Assembly: GCA_960531495.1 (NCBI GenBank)
Contig: OY482851.1
Coordinates: forward strand, 9,592,214 to 9,656,213
Length of the DNA stretch: 64,000 nucleotides
From: Zeus faber
Lineage: Eukaryota; Chordata; Actinopteri; Zeiformes; Zeidae
Reading direction: 5' to 3'
Shown piece after piece: positions 22,091 to 32,343 of the stretch (positions within the stretch are counted from its first letter, which is position 1; the number at the start of each line of letters is the position of its first letter). A program made the position numbers and the translations under genes. The notes below the pieces were generated by a model. That model had not been told where the DNA came from and did no database searches. It saw nothing but the letters and a program-made list of their open reading frames with translations.

Positions 22091-22960
22091 ATGAGTAACG
22101 GCAGCTTCTTCCCGAGCCCCGCGCTGCCCCTCACGTCCTTCGGCAACGTGCTGATGTTTCTCTTCAGCGTCTCTCTGGCGACGGCGATCGTCTTCCTCAA
22201 CGTGTCGGTGCTGCTCTCCATCGTGAGCGACAAGTCGCTCCGCAGCGAGAACCGCTTCATGTACATGCTGAGCACCTGCTGCAGCGACATCTGCACGGGC
22301 GCCTCCTACTATTACGTCGGCGTGCTGGACGTGAAGGACCACTTGAACTCCCCCACCAGAACCTACTACATCGCGCCCACCTTCCTGGGCCTGTCCTACA
22401 TGGCCATCCTCGCGGCCCAGGCGGACCGCTACCACGCGGTGGCCGCGCCCTTCAAGTACTCCCAGCGAATGACGCGCAACAGGACGCTGCTGGTCATCCT
22501 GGCCTACTGGCTCTACGCCTTCGTCATCGTGGCGGTCAACAACCTGGTGACGTTGGGGGTCGCCCTGCGGGTCACCGGCATCGGCACGTTCGTGGGCAAC
22601 ATGTTCACGGTGGTCATCATGATCGGCCTGAACATCCGGCTGTTCTTCATCGCCACGTTCCAGCTGAACAGGGAGCGTCCCTCCGCGGAGAGGGACAGCA
22701 AGCGCGCCTCCATCTACCTGGTGGTGGTGGTGGCGGTCTGCTTCCTGGTGGCCTGGCTGCCCCTTTTCATCCACGTCATCGTGTGCACTTTCCTGGGCTC
22801 CACGTGTTACTCGGTTCAGAACGAGGGCACCGACCCCATCCGCATTTTGCCCCGGATCAACGCCGCCGTGACCCCCATACTGTACACCAGGGGGTGCGGC
22901 GCGCTTAGGGCGACGCTGCTCGGCAGGGTGTGGAGGAGGCCCCGCTGCTGCGGGAGGTAA
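22091..22960 (+). CDS. single-exon rhodopsin-like GPCR, cluster copy 5 (divergent, opposite strand)
   Basis: An intact 289-residue receptor. The open frame continues upstream to 22004 through a CA-repeat-encoded His/Thr run, so I start at the ATG before SNGSFF (glycosylation site NGS, residue 3). It keeps the family skeleton: SENRFMYML into TM2, Asp66, DRY at 112-114, RERPSAERDSKRAS in the third inner loop, AWLP in TM6 and VTPILY in TM7. It lacks the SRNGT glycosylation site of the other copies and the W(A/G)SP after TM7, having YTRGCGALRA instead. TM1 has LNVSV, so an Asn near position 1.50 may be kept where the others have Ala, Ser or Gly. As in the others there is no TM3/ECL2 cysteine pair. 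An AATAAA at 23161-23166 could end the transcript. Probably an ancient sister within the family. Confidence 0.85.
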   Translation: MSNGSFFPSPALPLTSFGNVLMFLFSVSLATAIVFLNVSVLLSIVSDKSLRSENRFMYMLSTCCSDICTGASYYYVGVLDVKDHLNSPTRTYYIAPTFLGLSYMAILAAQADRYHAVAAPFKYSQRMTRNRTLLVILAYWLYAFVIVAVNNLVTLGVALRVTGIGTFVGNMFTVVIMIGLNIRLFFIATFQLNRERPSAERDSKRASIYLVVVVAVCFLVAWLPLFIHVIVCTFLGSTCYSVQNEGTDPIRILPRINAAVTPILYTRGCGALRATLLGRVWRRPRCCGR

Positions 22961-23064
22961 GGGGGTGGGGGGACACCTGAGTTGGGGGGCCCGTGGAGCC
23001 CTCTCGAGGTTTTGAATCGACTCCATTTAAAGTCCCGTTTAAAACACATAGTACCCTCCAAACG

Positions 23065-23103
<39 letters not shown>

Positions 23104-24632
23104 CAAAGGAACCCCATAACTTATGTCAACTATAAGAAATAATGAGGCAGCAAGTCAGTAAATAAAGGAATAGGTTGCCTTTCGCCTTTCTTGCATTTTA
23201 ACCTTTGCCAGCTTCCCATATATTCAAAAGAGTCAAAAGATCTATTTGTCACATACATATTGCGCTGTGCAGCATAGTGACATGTTTTTGTGTTGTTTTT
23301 TGCAACCTCCACAGAGTGTGCTGGGCGTACTAGCCTACAAATATAAAAATATAAAATACACAAAAAAAAAAAAATTATATATATATATATGCATCCGATA
23401 AAAATGGAGAATACATAGACAAAAATATACAGCTATCTATACAGCATTTCAACATATAAAAACAACAGAAACTATTTGTATATTTATGTAGATATATGTA
23501 TATATGTATATTGCACGTAGACATTCACGTCTGCAAAACAGTACTATTCAGTTTAAAGAGCTTTCTTTCCTTTATTTATTTTCCTTTCCCTTTCCCCGCG
23601 CCAATGAGTGACAATGTCTGCATCATGAAATGACGGGGTTATGTTTTATAGTCTAAATATGGAACTATTTTCTTTCCAATCTTTTTTGAATCACAAAATT
23701 CTGTAATCTTTCTACAAATCTCTCAATCTACAAATATTGGAGTGGTTCGTGTAAAACGAGTTAATTTAAGTCAAAATCAAAAAAAATCTTTAGGCAAATT
23801 TGAGGGGCAGCCGAACATATCATTTGTCATTGTTCTTGTGACTTCATGGTATTTTAATTTTATTTTTTTATTGTTAGTTTATCAGTTTTACATTATGATT
23901 TCAAGTCCAATTTATCATATTTGTCCAAATGTTTAAATAAACGGTTTTATTATAAAGGTGTAATTGGTGTCAAGCCGTATCCTACATGATTATTGACGTA
24001 TTTTACCTTTTTAAGCCTGAATCGCGGAATGAGGAGACCTGGCCCCATCGAACAACCGACGGTCCCCAATATCTAACACATCTGTGGATTGTACAGGAGG
24101 GTGAGATGGATCTTAAAACCCATTGCAAAACTGATTAGAAATAGAGTAGTGAATTTTTTTCTCCTTTGCTCGGGAGATGTGTTAATGTCTATTTTGTAGG
24201 CGACTCAGCGGGATGTCCGTTCTTGTGCAGATAGGACTTCTGTAACCAACTAGAAAGAAAGAGCCTTTATTAAAAAAAAAATGTATTTTCCAATGTTAAA
24301 CTGTGTCCAAATTTGATCATGCTTGGGGCTGTTACACTGCAATTTCCTGTTACCTCCCCGAACCCCCGACATAACCCAGGTAGACCTTTTAATTATGGTG
24401 CATTTATTTCCAATGTACATTTGTTCTAAATTGTACACCCGAGGGGATCCGAGTTAAAATAAAATAAACTTGCTGAAACGAACCAGTATCATGTACACGT
24501 TTGTTAATTTGCCAACGTCACGGCACCGGTGGCGTGTGCGTTTGAGTGTCGGGTTCAGTTACAGTTCCCCCGTTGACCACAAGGCGTCAGGAGAGCACCT
24601 TGGCACGTCGCCATGACGTCCAACTGCGAGAA

Positions 24633-24684
<52 letters not shown>

Positions 24685-25290
24685 CATCCATCCATCCATC
24701 CAGCTATCTATCATCAAATTATCTATCTATCTATCTAACTATCTATCTATCTATCTATCTGTGCAAGAAAATACGCTTCTCTACTTACACCATTTGCTCT
24801 GGAAAGGGCCACAACTCGCCTCTACCAACCGATGTTAATCAAGATCAAGACGTAACGCTGACAACCGTCATAACAGCAACGTATCATCGTGACGTCATCA
24901 ACTGCATGCACGCAGTTGAAAAAGTGGGCCTATCGAAGTGGAGTATGTACATTACGACTGGTACGTTTTATAATTTTAAGGAAACCCAATTCCATTCAAG
25001 TGTTACTGCAAAAAAATTTCCTTCGCCCATAAGGCGTAGAATTATTCACTTTTTTTCGCATTTCAATTGGGCTAATTTAAACAAATCATCCGCATAACAC
25101 GGGGTAAAACCGGTCTGCGGGCGAAGTAAATATTAGTTAGCTTGGTTTTGAGGCTTTACCTTGTTCAGGATTACCCTATCCCTACATCAGAAATACCATA
25201 TGTAAATACTTGTCCGGTCCCCAGAGAAGAGCTGCGAGCAGGGGTGGTTTCTGCCTGCGTTTATTATATTCTAATTTGGGTCAGGGGTGA
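22961..25290. other. AT-rich intergenic stretch between receptor cluster and hic2
   Basis: It contains a poly-T run at 23070-23099, candidate polyadenylation signals for copy 5 (23161 and 23936) and a compound TGTC/ATCC/TATC microsatellite at 24633-24762. No gene is seen. Confidence 0.45.
24633..24762. repeat. compound (TGTC)n-(ATCC)n-(TATC)n microsatellite
   Basis: About 12 TGTC units, then ATCC units, then TATC units with small interruptions. Confidence 0.95.
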
Positions 25291-25391
25291 GGAGGGCGGG
25301 CGTGACGTCACAAACTTCAACATGGCGTCCCGAAGGCAGTGAGAGGAGCGAGAGGATGGTACACTGAGGACGATCCTACCGATGAATTAAG
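25290..25391 (+). promoter_or_regulatory. hic2: candidate hic2 core promoter and non-coding first exon
   Basis: A GC box GGGCGGG (25294-25300) and a perfect CRE TGACGTCA (25303-25310) precede a YY1-type AACATGGCGTC (25319-25329), a common initiator of TATA-less housekeeping promoters. CpG-rich DNA continues to about 25850. An exon could run from about 25315 to 25391 and end at AAG|GTATTT. The ATG inside the YY1 site opens a six-codon frame (25322-25342) that ends at TGA, so it would be an upstream ORF. The nearest downstream plus-strand coding exon with an acceptor is hic2 at 36078. The link between the two is inferred; no transcript data are available. Confidence 0.5.
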
Positions 25392-27931
25392 GTATTTGCG
25401 CCCAAACCGCCCGTTCGCTGTCGCGCGGTAATCGACGCGGGGCGCCGCGGCTTCGACGCGTCCGCCCGGTGGGTTTTGTCACGGGGGGCCCGGGGCTCTC
25501 TCTCCCCCTCGCTCTCCCTCTCCCTCTCGGACGAGGGGGACGCTTCTTTGCTGCGGAGGTTTTTTCGCCGTGTGCCGACCGACAAAAAAAAAAAAAAAAA
25601 AAAAAAGGGCTCCGCGGTGCCTGCTCCGCTCTGCCGGGGGGCTGCTCGCTGGCAGAACCGGAAACCAAACCCCGTTTCTGCGCCTCCCGACCTACGGGTT
25701 AAACCCGTTTGAAAGGAACGGAAAATAAACGACCGCAGAAGGCGCCGCTTTTGTTTCTGGTGGCGTGCGCTTCACCCGGGTGATGCCCACAACACGGTGT
25801 TCCGCCGGAGGATGAAGCCAGGCTGGCAAAGAGCAGCCCCTGCATTTCGACTAGCGACTGTAAGACATATATTTTTATACATGTGTATATATGTATATAT
25901 ATATATTATATTTCCCCCAAATAAGACTCACCCGGAGCCCACTGTGCTTGTTTACCTGTGGAAGGTGAAGCTAATTGATCTCGTCGTAATCAAAACAAAG
26001 TCGCCGTCGACTAATTCGCGTGATACCGCTTTGACTAAATCGCCGGTCGTTTCGTGTGTATCTTTGTATTCTATTTATTTTTTTCTAATCTAAAAAAAAA
26101 TAATGCAAATTTTCTACATTCATATTTTCCTTCGTCGCCAGGAGCCCGGATTTATACGAACGGAGCAACAATAAAAAAAAAAATAACGACTCGATTAGCT
26201 AGATGCTGTATCCACCCCCGGTGTGCAATATCGGTGTCACAGCAGCAAACACCGCAGTAGACCGCCACCGTTCTAGAATTTAAAATGAAAGTAAGAAAAA
26301 CGGAGGGGAAAATGGCAATATACAACGATCAACCCACCTAGAAATAAACAAGGACCAGTAAACCTTTGTGTGAGCTATTCGACGTGTAAAGCAGGATGTT
26401 GTGCATGTAAACATAGATATGTGTGTATATTCCGCATGAGGACGACATGTAAACAGGCTCATAAACACTGCACGCGTGACATTACAAACGTTACATCTGT
26501 GACTGGCTTATAACTCTTTGTTCCAGGTTACACTCAGTCTTGGAAAACAAAAGTTTCCCGTTTTTAAAGGGCGTCTTCTTTGTAATGACAGGCTTTGGGG
26601 GTACAAGGGGTCCGTCGCATCTCCAGATATACGTTACACACTTCCATACACATCGACCGTGTTCCTGATGCGGTCTGGGTGTAGTGTTACACGCTGACCC
26701 GAAGCAGGTTCCCTCTGATGCTGTAAAACCTTAAAATGTGTCCATACATGTCACCGCACCTTTTTTTTTCTTTCTTTCTTTATTTTCCACAAGCAAAACC
26801 CTACTATATACTAAATACTAAACCAGCCTTGTCATGTGCAGAGCTGCGGATTTTTTTTTTTATTGTGATTGTAAATGGTGCCGTTTGAAAATACAACTTG
26901 TGCTGCTGATGTGTCAGTGCAGTTTGTCTTTACAATTTTTTTTTTTTTTTGGGTGATTGGTGCTGTTTAAGTAAGGGCATGGAGATAATAAGTCAGAAGA
27001 ATGTCAGTAATGTGGGTTTCTTTGACTGGCCCCCAAGTTATGTGTACGCAACTAGTATTTAAGTTCCATCAGCTTACTGGGAAAGGTTTAACTAAGCTGC
27101 AAATGTCAGAATCAAATAAGGACGTAGTTGAAGACGTACTTTTGATTGACAAATGTAGGGAGAGGTTCGATTGTAGAGACAGGGCCTTCTGCATATGCAA
27201 CATAATGTTAACTGTGTTATACCTGTAGTAACAATTTAAATTACACTAACAAATAAAATGGAAAATGCTCACTATTGGTTTGTCAGTCACCTTGAAGTTA
27301 TTTAGGAAAAGTTATTGAGCAAGAAAAATCTAATACACATATCAAATTTTATTAAAAAAATCAAATTTCCCTTTTGAAGTTTGAATATAGTCTTGTTCTT
27401 ACTTATAACCACATAAAACTCAATACAGAGTATAAAGTGTGTTTCCTTTGCCTTGAGAGTAATACGCATGTCACAGTATTAAACAGATTCATAGTTATAA
27501 AGGAATTATTTCATATTAGAACATTGAATGGTATGTTTAATATCACTCTGTCCTTTGCTGGCGCCTTTCTCAAGTTTATTTTTATAGACCCATTTCACAG
27601 GTATGTATGATTAAACAGCTGTAGGAACAATAGATGAATACAAATTAAGGTTGTGTTTGCCTTTTTTATAGTGAACTGTCAAAAAACAGTTTAGATGAGT
27701 TGAACAGTTTCAACAAGGACTCACCTACAATAACCGTGTCTTGTGTGTATTAGTAGCCTATTTCATTCACCATTTAGATGTTGTCCAACGTCCATTCAAC
27801 ATGATCTTTTAAAACCTCTGCACATTTACAATTGACCAACAAGTTGACGAAAGACTTTAGAATGACCATCACCTGATCAATGTGACAAGCTAGAATGATA
27901 ACCATAGACCTCTGAGTTAAGCCTGCGGGGA

Positions 27932-28054
<123 letters not shown>

Positions 28055-28415
28055 CCTCATGATCGGCTGGTTAGTTTTGCCTCAACCCCCCTTCCCCTGC
28101 CATAGCCACACACTCTATACCCTCTATACATTGCGATTGTGGCTTACAGTGCAGAGTGGGGGCAGTGCCTGCAGTAAGAAGGGTACTTAGGCTATATGTT
28201 CTGCTGACATGTTGCACTGGGACTTATGGATTTCGCGAGCCTGTTGTGTCCATATTGGTCTGTCTGTTCTGTCCTGTTTGTTCCAGGGCAGTTGAGTTTG
28301 CTCAGTGGCTAAACCACCTCAGGGTAGGGTTGCTGTTGTTCCTTAGAAGAAACAGTTCTTGGAATGCAGGGCTGATAGCCAGAAGGGTGTGCAGTGTTTA
28401 AAAGTTGGGGGGTGG

Positions 28416-28526
<111 letters not shown>

Positions 28527-31247
28527 CTTTACCCAACATGCCTGATTTTTTGGAGGCTAGTCTTGTGATGGTCAGCATGTTGCTTTTACAGTTGTTTTTG
28601 TTTTTTTATCTCACAGTTATTGTTTCTTTCAAAGTATTAACAAAGTACTTGGCTTGTAATGTTACATCACATTGAAGGAGAAATTGCATGTCACTAGTAT
28701 AGCCATTTTGCTTTCAAGGTCCAACAGTACGATGTATAGCAATATATATTTACTGCATTACACAATATGCTGACTCGAACAGAACCTAAACCTTCATATG
28801 ATCCTCGTACTGTGTGAAATAGTAATTTGGAACTTTTAACCACTGACATGGCAAGGTCGCATAGAATCACAATCAATAACAACTTTATGTGTCCAGTGTG
28901 CAGTTAGGGTCACCACTGGGCATAGCTTTAAAAATTTTAAAGTTATCATTTAGAAAATAACTGTTATGAACATTTTATCTGAAGTTCAACTCCTAAGGTG
29001 CCAATGACTAACAATATGAAATTGTTCAACCTAAGTAGGAAACCTTAAGCTATTTTAAATGTCTGCGTGAAGTCATTCTGCCCCATTCACCCCCCAATGT
29101 ATGCGTGTGTATGAAAGGTGTTGCCGGAACTGTAGGCAGTCGAAACAATTTAACGTAGATAATCTGGTTCATTAGATCAGGGACAGAGATGACCAAGTTT
29201 GTTTTGGAACACAATGGGGTGTTTTGTATGGAGTCGTCCCTTGCAGTGGTAACTACGGCTACAATGCTTAAGTCTCGTAATCTCTTTCCATTCATGTAAC
29301 ATTGTGCTTAAGGGAAACCTTTTCTTCTACTTTAGTACTAGTTATTGTGATGCATTATGTTGATTGCATCTGTGTGAGCCTTGCCTTTGTGCATGTATGC
29401 GTGTGGGCGTCTTGCCTTTTCTTCTCTCGCTGCACAGTACTGGCACATCTGGGGTACGCAGCAACCAAAGGCCTCCCCCTGTGATGAAATGGACAGGGTT
29501 CCTTTCATTCCACAGCACCCTGGGCAGGACTGTGTTTGTGTTCAACATGGCTGACCTGCCTGATGGAAAATGGGTCTTAATTGGAAGGGTCCCACCCAAA
29601 CCGTGGTAGGCGCACTGTAAATGGAAGTCACCCCCTACCTCAGCCCTGCTACACTAGGGTCACTGCACCTGTTCACTGGGATTTATATCCTCACAATGCT
29701 TTACGATTCCTCCATTTTTCAAGACTAGACGGATCAGCGTGTGTCTATTGTCTTTCTCTGTCTTTTTTTTAGATGTCACACACCAGGGCTCTTCTCCAGC
29801 AGGTTGAGTGAAGATATTATTTCCTGCATTAAATCAATATCCAGAATTCCATTAGTCTATAGATGTGTCACATTGACTATTTTAAGTATCGTAAATGAGT
29901 AGAAGTGTGTATGGGATGCAATATAATATTTGACAGTGATATTTGCTCAGGAAAAAGTTAGCTTGTCTGCTCTAATAACTTACGTTTTTTTGGGTTTTTT
30001 TTTTATAATTGTTTGTTACAGAAATAGGTTTGTTGATTTATTCGTTGGCATACAGGTGGTTCTTATTTTTTTTTTATATTGGAAATATCTGGGAAAAAAC
30101 ACATTTTTTAAACATTTACAAAGGTGGTTAACACAGTTGGGGTGCTCCCAATGTAGGTGATACTTTGTAGAACGGCATAAGCATTACGGCCATTCTGTAT
30201 TTGTGTGATATTCTGTTGTCGGCCTCCCTTTCAATACGCAACAATGGCGAGAGAGTGGGCAGGGAACTGAAACTTTTGTAATTGCAACACTCTTTAAGTG
30301 CAGAATGGATCAACCTTGTCTGTGTAACCACCGTCAGCCATGATGAAATGAGCTCTGAGCGGGTTGCTCAGTGTTTGCATTTCAAACTGGCTTTGTACCA
30401 TCCCCCCAAACCCTCCCCCACTCCTTTTGCCCATCAGCCCAGGGTGTGTGTGTGGGTGTGTGTGCCGCTGCCTTTACATGTGTACATGATGGGCTCTCCT
30501 TCCCTCCCTGTCTGCTTCAAATATGACTTACCTCCACAAAGATTCAGGGCTGGCTGATATTTTTGACAAATACCTCAATACTGATAATTTGACCTTGAAG
30601 TTCGGAAAAGTGCGTTATTTTACTCTAATGCAGCCTAAAAGAAAACATTTAACTGTCTCACGATTTCCGCTAACGAAAATCCAGGAAGATATGTAGTCTC
30701 GGTACTGATATTATATCAATATATTGCACGGCCCTACCTTCACATCTCTCCTGATACCCTCACCTTTTCTCAGACAGTGTGACCATCTAACACAGAAGCT
30801 TACAAAAGCCAGCGGAAAGTAAAATAATGTTAATTAAAAACAACCTATCTTGCAATAAAGGGTTGGTCAGGCGTATTCTTGAAATCCCCTGTTTTCCATC
30901 GGTCAACAGTAAGACAACAGTAGGGTTTGTGTTCTTTGCTGATTATTGCACTACTGGACTTTGCCTCACCTCTGGTCTCCATGCTCCCTCCCAGCCTTCC
31001 ATTCAGGAAACTAGTCCCATAACCCTCTTACTGACCCCTTCATCTTGTGTCCAGAGATCTCCAGATCCAGTCACACCTGGCATTAACGTTAGTCTCAAAT
31101 GTGTCTCCCGAGGACGCTTGTGATCCGATTCACTGTTTGACATTGTTGCCTTTCCCGTACTGTTAAGATGTTTAACTTTTCTGTTTGTTTTATTTTTTAA
31201 TTTTCTTGTATCGCTTGATTGTGACATGAGTCATCATGTTTACTTAA

Positions 31248-32343
31248 AGGGTACCTATTATTGTAATTTTCCGAAAGTTAATATAGGTCTCTGAGGTCCC
31301 CAAAACATGCTTTTGAATTAATATTTTTTATTTTTATTTTTTTTGCTGGAAATACAACTTCGATTATGCATTCTAACAACCCTCAAAACCTCTCCTGTTC
31401 CTGACAGTCTGTTTCAGTGTGTGTCACCTCCCTCCTGAGGCCCTCTAATTCTGTGAGCCAATGGGGTTTGAGCATGACGTTCCTCCCGAGGCCCCGGTTC
31501 TGTGACCCAATGGGGTTTGAGCATGAGTAGTAGGGTTCCGTTGTATGAAGTACTTAAACCTTCCCTTATTTCACCCTAGCAGTCCGCCAAAATCTGTTTC
31601 TGGACAAATTTGAGGCGAGAAATAAGCAATCCAGTTGCTTAATCTTCACTCATTAGATCCACAAGGCCTTATTTAAAAGTTTCTTCCGACTTTCGTAAGG
31701 CAATGAATGGCACTATTCCACAGCCGGTTGCCACTGCGTCCTGCTTGTGAGGGACACCACACGGAGCTTTTTTGTTTCATTCAATTAGGAAATGTCAGAA
31801 AATTAAATAAATGCATCTACAATCAAAACACACTGTTTTTGTGTTTGGGGGAAAACGCGCAGCGGATCACGCAAAACCGAAAGCACAATTTTTTTTTTTA
31901 AAATTTTATTATTATTATTATTTTTTTTAAATACTTATATTTTTTTAAATACTTAGATTTGCCTAGTCTGCAATTTTGTTACAGACAGTTGGAATTAATT
32001 CCTCTTTCGCTCAAAAGATTTGTGCTGGTCTGTGCAGCCAGCAGAGCAGTTCCCAAGCTTTGCTCTTAGCTTCGACAATGCTAGCAGATCCAGTAGTTCT
32101 CAAGCCCTGGGTGGAGTTACTCTGGTGGGGGGCAGTTCTAATTCTAGTGAGTATAGAGTATAGATATAGTAGAGGGAGGCAAATCTGAATGGCTTGTTGA
32201 ATCACATGTTTTCTGATGAAATAGGGACCCCACAAAAAACTGACTGGGTTTTCTTATTTCACACTTTGTGTGTTAGTCGGCCCATCAGAGACCCCAATCT
32301 ATGTGCTCAAGCACTGAAATGGGATTTTTATACAATGTCTCCT
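31248..32343. mobile_element. piggyBac-like non-autonomous DNA element flanked by TTAA
   Basis: The left end is TTAA (31244-31247) followed by AGGGTACCTATTATTG. The right end is CAATGTCTCCT followed by TTAA (32344-32347). Read inwards, the two ends agree as imperfect inverted repeats (AGGGTACCTATTATTG and AGGAGACATTG). The TTAA duplication is the signature of piggyBac-type integration. No transposase frame is present in the ~1.1 kb. Inside, a roughly 55-base unit with GAGGCCC...CTGTGAGCCAATGG is present twice in tandem (about 31436-31530), and AT-rich simple sequence lies near 31890-31965. Family is inferred from the termini and target site only. Confidence 0.6.

Noticed and set aside
21938-23026. 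362-codon open frame antisense to receptor copy 5
   Set aside because: Shadow of a GC-rich coding exon. Its translation is His/Gly/Asp-rich with no domain, while the sense strand encodes a clean seven-helix receptor.
24546-25097. 183-codon frame with Ser-Val-Cys-Leu repeats
   Set aside because: Mostly a translation of the TGTC/TATC microsatellite.
27170-27190. GGTTCGATT resembling a tRNA B box
   Set aside because: No matching A box, acceptor stem or cloverleaf around it.
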